A DNA stretch of 64,000 nucleotides from Lithodes maja (GCA_037953745.1 JBAKBP010013207.1:1-64000); one strand, 5' to 3'; counted from the first letter of the stretch, positions 12,822 through 24,412 are shown. Notes: generated from the sequence alone by a model not told the origin. Made by a program: numbers and translations.

Positions 12822-14240
12822 TGCTCTTATTCAACCTGTCCCAAAGAAGGGTGACTGGTCTCGACACAACTATCGTACAATTGCTCTCATATCTTGTATC
12901 TCTAAAGTCTTTGCAAGAATTCTTAACTAAACATTTCTTAAGCATTAATATTCCCATAATCTACTTTCAGATCGCCAGTACGATTTTCTTAAGATCTTCT
13001 CTTCTGGTGATCTTTTTGTTTATCTCACTAACTCTTGGTCATCCTCCTTTCGGGACTTCAGTTTGACTTTTTCGGATGCGCTAGACAAATCGAAAGCCAT
13101 TGATAGAGTCTGACACAAATTTATAATTTCCAAACTAGCCTCCTCCGGTTTGTATCCCTCAATCTGTGCCTTTGTCTTTAATTTCCATCCAGACCGCTCC
13201 AGAGCTGCAATTGCGGACGGCCATCGCTCACTTCCTCAACCTATCAACTCCGGTGTTCCTCCAAGTTCTGACCTGTCTCCAATTCTCTTTCTAATATTTA
13301 TTTATGATATCCTTAACTGTACTTCTGATGACTCTACCTTACACTATTCAACTAGTTTTTCACATCAACCCAGCACACAATCACTCAACTATTCACGTAC
13401 AAGTGCCATAGAACGCCTATCTTCTGATCTATCAATTATTTCTGACTGGGGCAGAGAAAATCTTGTTACTTTCAACGCCTCCAAGACCCATTTCTCCCAC
13501 TATCCCTCTATCGCAATCTTCCGGAAGACTATCAATTCTTCTTCAACAATTCACAAATCAACCCTTCATCTTCTCTCAATATTTGATTTTTTTTTTTTTA
13601 TTCATTTTCATCCGACCTTTCTTGGAAAGATCATATTACCACTCTTGCTAAAACAGCTTCCCAGATATTGGGTGTGCTCAGCCGTCTCTGTGGGTTCTTC
13701 ATGCCCGCACAGATTCTTGCTCTGTATTGGGGCACAGTGCGCCCCTGTATTCAGTATATTTCGCATGTGTGGGGAGGCTCCACCCATACCGCATTTCTCG
13801 AAAGAGTAGAGTCCAAAGCATGTCATCTCATCAACTCACTTCCTCTTACTAGTTCCCAGCTACAATAGTTTTCTACACGCCACAATGTTGCATCTCTCAC
13901 ATTCTTCTATAGCTATTACAACACACAGTGTTCTTCAGAGCTCTCTCAGTGCATACCCCTCCCTTACGGCGAGTACGAGGCACCCTTCTTTCAACACAGT
14001 CCCACTCCTATTCTGTCCAACTCTCCAGCCCCAGATTTGGCAAATTTTCTGTCTTTCTTCTACTCAACAAGTGAACTCTGGAACTCCCTCCATCAATCAT
14101 ACTTTCCTTCATCCTATGTCTTAAGCTGCTTTAAACTTCGTGTGTCCATGCATTTTGACCACAAAGTTCCTTGAATTTGGCTCTCTGTTACTCTTTTGAC
14201 CTTGGGGGAGACACTCGTTACAGGCAACCTGCCCTTTCTC
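12822..14240 (+). mobile_element. Jockey/I-like non-LTR retrotransposon, degraded copy 2 (3' part)
   Basis: It starts at the RT segment (CTTGCTGGAAGTTTGCTC, then QPVPKK) and runs through the RT and C-terminal region to the family's 3' UTR. The longest remaining frame (13150-13809) reads the SGVPP..SDLSPILFLIF segment and then shifts. Against 52539-54013 it has many substitutions, several frameshifts and a lost YADD segment, so it is dead. A T-run near 13588-13597 replaces a normally coding stretch. Confidence 0.8.
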
Positions 14241-14483
14241 TCCTTCATACACATAGACAACAACAAAATATTTCTCTCCCACCACATAACACACACACAA
14301 ATGTTGCACTATGTTTTTTGTGATTATGACTGTATGTTTTCTGGTGTGGTACTCCCAATTGAAGACGTGGTTCGAGAACCTGGTGTCGCTCCCGTTCACA
14401 TACTTCCACTTGGAGACAATTGGCAACCTAAAGACCTCGCTGACTTTTGCATTATGGATATTCAAAGGGCCAAATGATTAGCC
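14241..14483. other. Stretch between the retroelement tail and the recombinase, origin unclear
   Basis: An open frame (14196-14477, plus) ends in VAPVHILPLGDNWQPKDLAD. I recognise no domain. It could be a remnant of the element that carried the recombinase immediately downstream. Confidence 0.3.
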
Positions 14484-15168
14484 CCTTATGGAGAGAGCGT
14501 GACTAATAAATGTATTAATCAATGCACTCTTTCCACCAGACGTCAGTACCAATCACACTGGAAAGCATTTATTACTTGGATAGTGGAAACTGATCAAACT
14601 GAAGCATCGGTATTGTTAATTTTCATATATCTTGATTATTTATTTGAGCATAAACGATTGTCAGTAGTAACACTAAAGAATCACATGACAGCAATAAGAG
14701 TCCCCCTTTTTGACATAACTGGGCACTCCGTACCGCCGGCGGAGGAGAAGGGTTTCATGAGTGCATGTTTCAAGCTTCGCCCACCACCACGTCAGCTCAT
14801 GCCCACCTGGTCGCTTGACAAAGCCTTGTCAATACTAGATTCTCAGAATTATAGTCGCAATCTTACTTTTAATTTGATCCTAAAGAAGGCTGTGTTCCTT
14901 ATGGCCTTGGCTACAGGAAACCGGGTAGCTGAGCTAGCGGCGATGAGCAACGAACCTAACTGTCTCAGGTTTGCCCGGCGCAATGTCAGTGTCCACATTG
15001 CTCCGTCGCCTACCTTTATTGCAAAAAATTAGCACAGTGATCATGTGTTTTTCGGAATTTGAGGTTCCTGCGCTCAAGAGAAGAGATTCTCACCATAAAT
15101 TATGCCCGGTGAAATCTCTAATGACTTATATCGGAGTTTCTCGGCCTAATCAACCGGGCACATGCTAG
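14484..15168 (+). pseudogene. Tyrosine recombinase fragment of DIRS/Ngaro type
   Basis: The predicted protein has the layout of retrotransposon tyrosine recombinases. An N-terminal SAM-like core-binding region (STRRQYQSHWKAFITW) comes first, then a helical segment with LKNHMTAIR. The start of the catalytic domain reads KKAVFLMALATGNRVAELAAMS, where the Arg in GNRVAEL is the first conserved catalytic Arg. The frame ends at a stop at 15032 after PSPTFIAKN. Homology resumes in another frame (about 15045-15160) with LCPVKSLMTYI. The later catalytic residues (HxxR, Tyr) are not found, so this is a truncated, frameshifted fragment. No RT/RNase H partner lies next to it. Confidence 0.7.
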
Positions 15169-15169
15169 C

Positions 15170-15670
15170 TAAGACCCTCACCCCTGCCGGGAACGTGGTA
15201 AGTGCGTACAAAAGCATTGTGATATGTATTACTTGAAAACAGGTAATACTTTAGTTTAAGGACATTTTGTTTTGTACCTGGTATACATAACCAAATACTT
15301 TGTGATAATCATTTTCCTAATGTTTCTCAGTTATGAGTAATACAATATTTTTGTTTTGGGGGTATAAGAAAATATACTTACCTAGAAATTTTATTTTACA
15401 ACAGTTCCATATATGCTAGTGAAATTGTTGGTACATATCAGAAGTTTTATATGCAATACAACTGTTCTACAATATCTATCCTTAAGATTTCAGAATATAT
15501 TGTTCTACAGGTATATTTTTAAGCGCGCTATCTGTACATTCTTTTTTATTTTCATTGTATTTTGCATAAAAAATATAGAAAATGTTGAGCTCTATTTTGG
15601 GGTTTATGTTCATCCTATTTTCTCTTAGCGGTTAGGTATTTGTCACGAATGTCCCCCTCCAGACTTGTGA
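15170..15670. other. AT-rich stretch, nothing recognised
   Basis: No gene, structured repeat or RNA is seen. A 71-residue frame at 15413-15628 is hydrophobic and AT-driven, and I do not support it as a gene. Confidence 0.6.
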
Positions 15671-15673
15671 TAT

Positions 15674-15770
15674 CAGGCATATCGTCAATGATATATTATA
15701 AGTTTGAGTCCCGAAGGGAAGAAGGAAAACTTAATATTTAGTAGTGGCCCCGGAATCATTGACGATTCTG
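15674..15770 (+). repeat. Short inverted repeat, left member
   Basis: About 85 bp here are the reverse complement of 16537-16620, including CCCGAAGGGAAG and GTAGTGGCCCCGGAATCATT. The left member also carries its own small hairpin ends (ATCGTCAATGAT and AATCATTGACGAT). Together they flank the region holding TTAA element b. Confidence 0.7.
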
Positions 15771-16086
15771 GCCCTCCCTTCCATCCCCTTCCCATTCGTA
15801 TTAATGTTTCTAAATTATCTTGATATATCTTTGAAGGAGGAATGACACGTCAACGTCTAGGGACAAACCCACGCTCGCAACATCCACACCATAGAAAGCA
15901 TAGCAGATTTAGAGACTTGATACTTTTTCTTTTATCATTTTTATTTTTTGTTTTTTTCTTAGTTGACATCTGCTTCATAATGATGGTTCCATAAGAAACT
16001 ATAAGCGTACACTTACGAACTTTGGTCTCTGGCTCTTCCGGGGCGGCGGGTGCTTGAACACTCCACTTTGGGTTCAAAGAGTGCCA
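15771..16086. other. Spacer inside the inverted repeat, nothing recognised
   Basis: No gene or RNA is recognised. An open frame on the minus strand (15850-16077) is lysine-rich low complexity. Confidence 0.5.
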
Positions 16087-16530
16087 TTAACCCGCTGAGT
16101 ACCAGCTAAATATTTATAAATGTACCACCAGGACCGGCTGATTCTGATTTTTTTTTTATTCCAGAAACAATAGCGAATGGGTTAGGAATGAAGGAAAAAC
16201 CACGAAAAACCGATCAAAAAGCTCAAAAAATGGTACTATAGAGCCCCCGAAAACGGATTTTACAAGATTACAAATTTGAAGGCAATTTCCCCCCAAAAAA
16301 CAGGTTTTTGCACACTCACACGCACGCGGTTGGACTTTGAGAGTTTTCAACCATCGGCATGGGTGCGTGGGATACTTACACAGTTCCCATACAAATCTGA
16401 GCCCTCTAGGTGCCATAGGACCAGAGTAATTGGGACCGGACCGGCCAGGACGCAAATCATGCGTCGCTGGGGTTTAGCGTTACATACATTGTGGACGCAA
16501 ACCCTGCGTCGCTGGGGCTCAGTGGGTTAA
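16087..16530 (+). mobile_element. TTAA-flanked non-autonomous element b (piggyBac-like)
   Basis: TTAA lies at both ends with matching terminal inverted repeats: CCCGCTGAGTACCAGC at the left and the complement of GCTGGGGCTCAGTGGG at the right, 13 of 16 positions agreeing. The interior matches element d in opposite orientation, including the CTATTGTTTCTGGAATAAA and CCCATACAAATCTGAGCCCT blocks. It has no transposase and is about 436 bp between the TTAA copies. Confidence 0.8.
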
Positions 16531-16536
16531 TGTTTA

Positions 16537-16625
16537 AGGCATATCGTCAATGATTCCGGGGCCACTACTACATATTAGGTTTTCCCTCTTCCCTTCAGGA
16601 CTCAAACCTATAATATATAGGCTAT
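16537..16625 (-). repeat. Short inverted repeat, right member
   Basis: It is the reverse complement of 15674-15770 (about 85 bp), with only a few mismatches. Confidence 0.7.
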
Positions 16626-16928
16626 AATACTGTATATATATCAGTTGGGTCAACTAAGTTAATTAACTTTAAATTAACTAGTACATTTTGAAAAATTGGT
16701 AAACTAATCTCGAAATTTCTCAAAAATTAATTGATCAATTCGATTAATTTTCGATTAATTATCAATTACCTTTCCTTTTTACTATATATATGGAAATCAC
16801 ATTTCAAAGCACGCGGTCACCTGTAGTCTGCCTCTCGTGCGTCTGTCTCTTCCAGCCTCAGCTATCAGTAAATACTTTTAATTGCTGCATGTCAAAAGTG
16901 GGTGGGTAATTTTCTCCTTATCTCACCT

Positions 16929-16976
<48 letters not shown>

Positions 16977-16990
16977 AGAGTGTGTGTGTG
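16626..16990. other. AT-rich stretch ending in a (GA)n tract
   Basis: No gene is seen. It has AATTAA-rich sequence at 16660-16770 and a (GA)n microsatellite at about 16934-16974, directly beside the poly(A) end of the minus-strand retroelement. Confidence 0.7.
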
Positions 16991-17414
16991 TTTTCTTTTT
17001 TTTTCTATGTGAGTGAGGGAGGCAAAAGGCAGAACTGCCTCTAGCGAGTGCCTCCCCCAGAGTTGAAAGAGTGACAGGGCCAAATTCAAGGGACGTTCGC
17101 GCCAAAATGCCTGGAAACACGGAGTTCGAAGCAATTTAAGTCATAGGAAGAGGGACAGACTGATTCCGGGAGAGACTTCCAAACTTCAGCTGTTGAATAG
17201 AAGAAAGTCTGAGAGCAAAGTTTCACTCTTGGGTTGGAGAGCTGCACAAAGTAGGGGTGGCATTGTGTTGCAAGACAGGTACCACATAGAGGAGGTGGTA
17301 TACACTGGGAGAGCTCTGAGGAACACTGATTATTATAGTAGTGACACAATAGCGAGAGATTCAACATTGCGGCGGAGAGAGAGAGATTGCAGAGAGTTGG
17401 TGAGTGGACGGGAG

Positions 17415-17879
17415 TTAACCCCTGTCCATCTGTGCCCGTCATATGACGGGCTAGAGAATAATGGACAATCTGGTGGCACCCGTCATAGGAAGGGCGGCAT
17501 TTTGAGCACATTATCGGCTCTGAGAGAGAGTCCACGCGTTGGGAGGACGATAGGCGGGCTCTGACCGTTCGGCACCACCGTTGGGCCGCAACTGGTTGGT
17601 CCGGCCTCGCGAGACCAGGAAAAAAACGGGGAAATTACCTTATTTTAGGGTTTTTCACCTCTCAGTGCGCGATCGCTACAGGATAACCCGTGGTCGTACA
17701 AAAATGATTCCAGGTGTCATTGGAAAGCTCTATTATTGCCCTTTCACAGAAACATAATTAAATTACGTCTGGCTCTTGTTTATGCATGAAAAAGAGCATG
17801 GAATGAAGCTCGTTTTCCGTAAATATGCCTGCTTGGCAGGTAGTTGATGTTATAAATGTCCCCGATTTTTGGGTGTTAA
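17415..17879. mobile_element. TTAA-flanked non-autonomous element c
   Basis: The host copy reads GGACGGGAG-TTAA-...-TTAA-TGATACAAAAGG. Paralogous copies near 10945-10965 and 53558-53580 have the same sequence with a single TTAA, so this is a clean empty-site comparison. The element is about 457 bp long. It shares the TGAAAGGGCAATAAT and AGCTTTCCAATGACACC blocks with elements e, f and g. The terminal repeats are weak. It has no coding capacity. Confidence 0.85.
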
Positions 17880-18712
17880 TGATACAAAAGGCCTTCCTTT
17901 CTACTTTGTCTAGAAGTGCAGTGTGAGAGGATCCTCCCCTCATATGTGAACAATAATCAATACAAGGACGCACTGCGCCCCTGTACAGAACAAGAAGCTA
18001 TGCAGGGGTAGAGAACCCGTTGGGTCGGTTTAGCACACCCAGATACTGGGAGGCTGCCTTAGCAAGACTGGTAATATGGTCCTTCCAAGTGAGAGCAGAA
18101 GAAAAGGAGACACCAAGAATATTGAGAGAAGATGAAGGGTTGATTTTTATATTGTTTAAGTATAAGGGAAAGTCCTTTGGGAGTTCCGGTTGTAAACTGG
18201 AGAAATTGGGTTTTGGAAGCATTAAAGGCAACAATGCTTTTATCTGCCCCAATTGGAAATAGTAGTTAGATCAGCGGATAAGTGTTCTACGGCTTCATTA
18301 CCTTTGTTTTTGAGGGATTGCTGGCTGTGGCGTTCAGGAAAACTAATTTGAGTAGAGTAAGGTAGAGTCGTCTGTGTATGAATGGATGGGATTGGAGGTA
18401 CAGTTGAGAAGATCATTTATGAAAATTAGAAAGATAATGGGAGATAGGACAGAGCCCTGAGGAACCAGAGTTAATAGGATGAGGAAATGAGCGATGGCCG
18501 TCCACAACCGCAGCTATGGAATGGCCGGAAAGAAGGCACAGATGGAGGGATAGAAACCGAAGGAGGGTAGTTTAGAAATTAAAGATTCATGCCAACCTCT
18601 ATCGAAGGCCTTCGATATGTCTAGTGCAATAGAAAAGGTCTCACCGAAGTCCCGAAAGAAGGATGACCAAGAGTTAGTAAGATATGAAAGAAGATCACCA
18701 GTAGAGCGACCC

Positions 18713-19158
18713 TTAACCCGTACAGCCCCAGCGACGCGCCTGACGCGTCGGCGATGTATGTAACGCACAGCCCCAGAGACGCGCCTGGCGCGTCACCCTA
18801 ATTGCGCCGACCGTAACCTCAGGTGTAGCCACTCAAGAGGGCTCAGATTTGTATGGGAACTGTGTACGTATCCCACGCAACCGTGCCGATGGTTGAAAAC
18901 TCTCAAAGTCCACGTGCGTGCGCGTGAGCGCGCAATAACCTGGTTTTTTGGGGTAATTGCCTTCAATTTTTTACTCTTGTAAAATACGTTTTCGGGGGCT
19001 CTGTAGGACCATTCTTTAAGCTTTTTGAGCAGTTTTTCGTGGTTTTTCCTTCATTCCTAACCCATTCGCTATTGTTTCTGGAATAAAACCATTTTTTGAA
19101 AACCGGCCGGGTTCTGGTGAACAAACATTACAAAACTAGCCGGGGTTGGACGGGTTAA
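18713..19158 (-). mobile_element. TTAA-flanked non-autonomous element d
   Basis: The flanks read GAGCGACCC-TTAA-...-TTAA-GAAAGCCATACTGG. The copy at 52700-52730 shows the empty site with one TTAA. The ends are CCCGTACAGCCCC and the complement of GGTTGGACGGG. It is the same family as element b in opposite orientation and about 438 bp long. It sits inside the RT region of the retroelement. Confidence 0.88.
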
Positions 19159-19463
19159 GAAAGCCATACTGGCGATCTGAGAGTAGATTATGAGAAGAGA
19201 AATGCTTAAGAAATTTGGAAGCAAGAATAGTTTCAAAAACTTTAGAGATACAAAAGATGAGAGCAATTGGACGATAGTTGGAGGGTTGTTTGCGGTCACC
19301 CTTCTTTGGGACAGGTTGAATGAGAGCAAACTTCCAGCAAGAAGGGAAGACGTTAGAGGAGAGACAGAGACGAAAGAGTTTGCCTAGGCAGGGAGTCAGC
19401 ACGGAAGCATAGTTTTTGAGTACAACAGGAGGAACACCGTCCAGACCGTACACCTTCTTATTA

Positions 19464-20426
19464 TTTACACTCAACGAGTGGGTAGTTTTGTAACGCTACT
19501 ACCTGCCCAGCGGGTAGATTTACCCTAAACGAGCTTCATTCCATGCTCTTTTTCATGCATAAAGAAGAGCCAGAGCGTAATACAATTATGTATCCGTGAA
19601 AGGGCAATAATTGAGCTTTCCAATGACACCTGAACCATCCTTGTACGACCAAGGGATTTCTTGCAACGATCGTGCAACACGAAGGGAAAATCCCTAAAAT
19701 ACAGTAATTTCGTCAGTGTTTACCCTGTATTGTGGGACCAGGGATGTGGTGGGATGTGATGTAACCGTCAGTGGCGGAACTGGGTCCATGCCGAACGGTC
19801 AGAGCCCACCCGCGCTCCTTCCACCGCTCGGACTCTCTCTCAGAGCCGATTATGTGCTAAAAATCGCATACGACTTAAGGCGGGCCCCGCTTTTTAGGCC
19901 TTGCTAACCGACTTAACACCTTACGAGCGGCCTATGCGGTTTATTTATATGTACCGCCCAGCGGGGTGTTTTTAGCCAAAATAGGGCTGTTTACGTGATC
20001 ATTTTCATGCCTAAATAAGACCCAGAACGTAAAACAAGTATCTATCCCTGAAAGGGCATAAACAGAGCTTTCGAATGACACCATAACGATCCTTTTATGA
20101 TGGCTAGTTTTCTTGCAATAACCGTGCAACGCGAGTGCAAAAAGCATGTAATTAGGCACTTTCCCCATACAATTCCGTATATAGCGAGTGAGAGAGGGAG
20201 GGAGGAGGTGGGATTCGTGTCAGTAGGTTCGCCGCGGTGGTCTGGAGCAGTCATACGCTCGCTACTCTCCTGCCACCACTTGTCTCTCTCTCTCAGCCAC
20301 ATTACGTGCTGAAATTGCCACACGATATATGTCGAGCACCGCCACATAGTCCAGCTTTATTTAACTCGACTTATGTTGCTCGCCGACATTTAAGGGTTAA
20401 GGCGGGCACCGCCAAAGAGGGGTTAA
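19464..20426. mobile_element. TTAA-flanked non-autonomous element e, carrying a nested element
   Basis: It interrupts the retroelement between the NNKKVYGLDGVPP segment and the upstream linker. The right target copy is TTAA (20423-20426). The left is TTTA (19464-19467), one substitution away. The interior left part (19468-19912) is related to element c by the TGAAAGGGCAATAAT, CAATGACACC and GGACTCTCTCTCAGAGCCG blocks. Element f is inserted near its right end. Confidence 0.7.
19913..20400 (+). mobile_element. TTAA-flanked non-autonomous element f, nested in e
   Basis: It is nearly identical over most of its length to element g (21689-22176). Both begin CACCTTACGAGCGGCC after TTAA and have about 480 bp between the TTAA copies. 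The right ends differ slightly: GCTCGCCGACATTTAAGGG here, GCGCGCCGCTAAAGAAGGG in g. Confidence 0.8.
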
Positions 20427-21688
20427 GCCCATAGATGGTAGAGAATATATCTTTAGAAAAGATTAGGATATTAGGCATAAGTAGGAGAAAGGAGGTGGAA
20501 AGAGAGGAATAGCACCGGAATCATCCAAGGTGGAGTTTCTAGCAAAGGTTTGAGCAAATAATTCACCTTTCTCAGAGGAAGAAGTGATGGTTGTGCCATC
20601 AGAGTGGAAAAGGGGAGGGAAAGACGATGAAGAAAAATTGTCGGAGAAGTTTTTGGCTAGATGCCAGAAAGCATAGGAAGAGCTAGAGTTGGATAGATCA
20701 GTGCATTTATTATAGATGAAAGAGTGTTTGGCAAGTCGAAGAACAGATTTGGCTTGATTTCGGGCAGAAACATAGGAAGAAGAAGGTTTTTGAGGTTTAA
20801 TGCGTCGGTACCGTTTGAAAGCATCCTCCTTGTTGCGGACAGCAGTAGAACAAGCGTTAGTAAACCAAGAATTGTTTGCATTAGACTGAGAGAAAGAAAG
20901 TGGAATATATGCGTCCATGCCCGAGAGGATTACCTCGGTAATGCGTTCAGCTCTCTCCGAGGGTCCCTGGCCACAAGTCATTCCATTGGAAATCAAAGAA
21001 GTACTGCCGAAGAGCCTCCCAGTCGGCAGCGCCAAAGTGCCACAAGCACTGCCAGCTGGGAGGATGAGTGGCCGTACCGGAGAGATAGGACAGGTGACAG
21101 AGATAAGTTTTCGGTCGGACGAGCCCAAAGGAGAGAACAAATTTACAGTATAAGCAGAAGGGTTAGAAGTTAAAAATAAGTCAAGAATGTTGGGTCGATC
21201 TCTGAAGCGATCCTGGAAACGGTTGGGTTGCTGAAGTAACTGCTCTAGGTCATTTAGAATAGAGAAAATGTAGGTTTGTTCACCAGGTTAGTTAGTGGAA
21301 AGGGAGGAGAGCCATTGGCGGTGGTGAACGTTGAATCTCCTATGATTGAGATTTCTGCGAAAAAGAGATAAAGAGAATATGTTCCACTTTAGAAGTTAGA
21401 TAGTCAAAGAATTTTGGATAGTCTGTAGAATTAGGGGAGAGATAAACAGCACAGAAATATTTAGTTTGAGAGTGACAAGAAAAGCTTTAGCCAAAGAGTT
21501 GAGAATTAAGAGGAGTCAACGTTGGGAACACGATAGAAAGCGAGATTGTTGCGCACATATACGCAACATCCACCTTTGGCTTGAAACTGAGGATAGAGAT
21601 AGTAGGAGGATACGGAGAAGGATTTGCTGTCATTAGTCCCGGACACCTGAGTTTCGGTGAGAAAGAGAAAGTATACGTAGTATTGCTC

Positions 21689-22176
21689 TTAACACCTTAC
21701 GAGCGGCCTATGCGGTTTATTTATATGTACCGCCCAGCGGGGTGTTTTTAGCCAAAATAGGGCTGTTTACGTGATCATTTTCATGCCTAAATAAGACCCA
21801 GAACGTAAAACAAGTAACTATCCCTGAAAGGGCATAAACAGAGCTTTCGAATGACACCATAACGATCCTTTTATGATGGCTAGTTTTCTTGCAAAAACCG
21901 TGCAACGCGAGTGCAAAAAGCATGTAATTAGGCAATTTCCCCATATAATTCCGTATATAGCGAGTGAGAGAGGGAGGGAGGAGGTGGGATTCGTGTCAGT
22001 ATGTTCGCCGCGGTGGTCTGGAGCAGTCATACGCTCGCTACTCTCCTGCCACCACTTGTCTCTCTCTCTCAGCAACATTACGTGCTGAAATTGCCACACG
22101 ATATATGTCGAGCACCGCCACATAGTCCAGCTTTATTTAACTCGACTTATGTTGCGCGCCGCTAAAGAAGGGTTAA
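21689..22176 (+). mobile_element. TTAA-flanked non-autonomous element g
   Basis: TTAA is present at both ends (21689-21692, 22173-22176). The left end CACCTTACGAGCGGCC is a diverged inverted match of the right end. Apart from its last 20 bp it differs from f at only a few positions over 480 bp, pointing to recent movement of this subfamily. It separates the 5' remnant of the Jockey/I-like element from a (CA)n tract. Confidence 0.8.
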
Positions 22177-22179
22177 GTA

Positions 22180-22228
<49 letters not shown>

Positions 22229-22843
22229 GTATAGCTAAGAATCACATTCATGCAAGTGTGGGGAAACAGACTATTAGGATTTTCAATTTACTCTGCACAA
22301 TTTTCTATTTAGTATATTCTGATAGCAAGACAGATTAACACACACACGCACACACACACGCACACACACAGACACACACATACACACGAACACACACATA
22401 CACACATACACCTCACCTGACCCTACCAGAACAGTTTTTGTATGTATGTATGTTTGTTTGAATACGTGAACGTTTATGTATACGGGCATGTGCAAACTTA
22501 CTGCATGTTCTTATGTTCTTATATATGTTTGTATAATTATATGCGTATGTATGTGTGTACGTATGTGTATATATGTATGTTCTGTATATATATATATATA
22601 TATAAGTAAAATAAATGTATACTGTATATGCACTGTAAATCACTTACTCTCATGGTTAATTTATGATAATTTGTATTTTACACTAGCATAATTGTATTAA
22701 TTTCTTTTTTTAATGTAAAGTATAATATACTCACACATTGTAAACTGAGCTTACCATTTTCATATCTGTACATCTCATATTCATCCACTAAATTGTAAAA
22801 TTTGTATTTTCAGCTCATGAGGCTGCCATTCTTTAATAAACCG

Positions 22844-22876
<33 letters not shown>

Positions 22877-22990
22877 CACATATATATATAGAATAGCTAA
22901 GACACATTCAAACACGTATGAGGAAACGGACTATTAGGATTTTCATAATACTCTGCACAATTTTGTATTTAGTATATTATGATAAGGAAG

Positions 22991-23037
<47 letters not shown>

Positions 23038-23040
23038 TAC
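22177..23040. repeat. Direct repeat pair with (CA)n tracts and a (TTA)n-tailed segment
   Basis: About 130 bp at 22222-22345 (TATAGCTAAGAATCACATTC, then CTATTAGGATTTTCA) recur at about 22885-23000 in the same orientation. Both copies run into (CA)n (22181-22222, 22335-22405, 22995-23035). Between them, 22735-22875 ends in CTTTAATAAACCG followed by (TTA)n, which resembles the 3' tail of a retroposed sequence. No gene is seen. Confidence 0.6.
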
Positions 23041-23042
23041 AC

Positions 23043-23400
23043 AGCCCGTAGCCTAGTAGGTAGCGCTCTCGTCTCACACATGAGGGGTCGGGGGTTCAAT
23101 CCCCCGGCCGGGCGGAGACAAATTGGGCTTGTCTCCTTTCATGTGTTAGCCTCAGTTCACCTAGCTGTAAATAGGTACCTGGAATAAGTGGACGACGTTG
23201 TGACGTCCCATCTGGGGTTGGCAAAAATGGTACAAGGCGAGATGGGTATCATATGGTTCACCTAAGCTGATGGCTACCTAAGCCTTCGGGCGAGACGGTA
23301 CCGTCTATAGTGAGAATGGTACCATACAGATCCACCCTAAGCCTTCGTTTCCGATGTCGCCAATTGGCTAAAAATACAGACTACACACACATCCACAGCC
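23043..23400 (+). mobile_element. tRNA-derived SINE
   Basis: The 5' end has internal RNA polymerase III promoter elements: an A-box-like GTAGCCTAGTAGGTAGCG and a B box in GGGTTCAATCCC (23092-23103), spaced as in a tRNA. A body of about 280 bp follows, including TTCACCTAGCTGTAAATAGG. It has no protein and would depend on a LINE's enzymes. The 3' boundary, taken where CA-rich sequence begins, is approximate. Confidence 0.75.
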
Positions 23401-24384
23401 ATTCCAACGATACATATAAAACCTACACATATAGAAGGCGGGAAATAACGAGCATGCTCACTCCCGCAATACAACTAGAGTAAGTACACACACACTATCA
23501 GTATAATAATGTGTTCTCTTCATCTCTTTCGATCAATCTATCTATCTCTTTATCTATTAATCTAACGTCTGTATCACACTGTTCACTGCAGCACGATGGA
23601 TTATCCTAAACTTAAAGACTAAATAGCGAATAATTGGAATGGCTAAGTAGGTTCATTATAAAAGTTTATAGTAAGTTTGTGAGCCTGAAATAGGATGCTG
23701 TGAAGATATAAAGCCTGGTTAACAGTTAGAGACTTTTTCTTTTTTGCAATGTTATTATTATTTTTGTCTTTAATGTAAGTCGAAGATGATGCATGTACTG
23801 TATATCAAATCATATCTATCGAATAGGTTTCATTTATACATGCACATACACGGATTTATACATACACACAATCATAATACACACACACATGCGCGCTCGC
23901 TGACACACACACGCACCATCATATATTGGTTGTGCAAATAATATTCAGCTAATCAATTTTATCTGCGAATTGTTAATAATATTAAACAGGGAACTATGTA
24001 TGTAATGTAATATCAACACCAAGAGCATTGATTACAAGCGTCAACATAAATGCCTAGGTGTGTTATCGGAAATGTTGTCATAATAGTAATAGCGTAATCA
24101 AGTAATTCACAGTTAACAAGGGGGTGCAGGGGCGGATATCTGACTAAGTGAATAATTACGGTGATTACAGAATGATTTTTTCCCGAGCAATTCAGTTTAA
24201 TTAGACACACAAAATGCCTCCCTAGACCAATTCCAAGCTATAAATGCCCATAACCCCACTCTCCTCCCCTTCAAGCTAATAACAACCTCCAGAATCCCCT
24301 TCAAGCGAAATGTGTAAATTATTCGGTAGCAAACTAATATTGGTCGTTATGTGTTGCACGCATAGACTATGTTGCAGGTGACAT
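23401..24384. other. Non-coding stretch, nothing recognised
   Basis: CA-rich blocks (about 23876-23915) and ATCT-rich sequence (about 23530-23560) are present. No gene, RNA or repeat family is recognised. Confidence 0.6.
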
Positions 24385-24412
24385 TACAAAGGAGTACAAA
24401 GGAGTACAAAGG
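24385..24412 (-). repeat. CR1 3'-terminal 10-bp direct repeats
   Basis: On the minus strand CTTTGTACTC is repeated to the end of the element, the same as in the copy ending at 8898. It marks the 3' end recognised during reverse transcription in this group (family knowledge). Confidence 0.85.

Larger units (their letters stand above)
16991..21688 (-). mobile_element. Jockey/I-like non-LTR retrotransposon, longest copy, interrupted by TTAA elements
   Basis: Read on the minus strand, the 5' part near 21640-21100 encodes an apurinic-type endonuclease: ISIIGDFNVHH-like, NILDLF, then SSDRKLISV at 21140 and below. A linker follows (20463-20880), then reverse transcriptase (PVPKKGDR near 19310, DISKAFDRGWHE near 18610). 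The C-terminal HTALLDKVERKAF region lies near 17900, and the 3' end has a short poly(A) seen as T-rich 16991-17005. Elements c, d and e/f are inserted in it. Removing them restores collinearity with 52539-54013, but many stops remain. Its 5' end meets element g at 21689. Confidence 0.85.

Noticed and set aside
16156..16455. 99-codon minus-strand frame
   Set aside because: It lies entirely inside TTAA element b, whose relative d does not preserve the frame.
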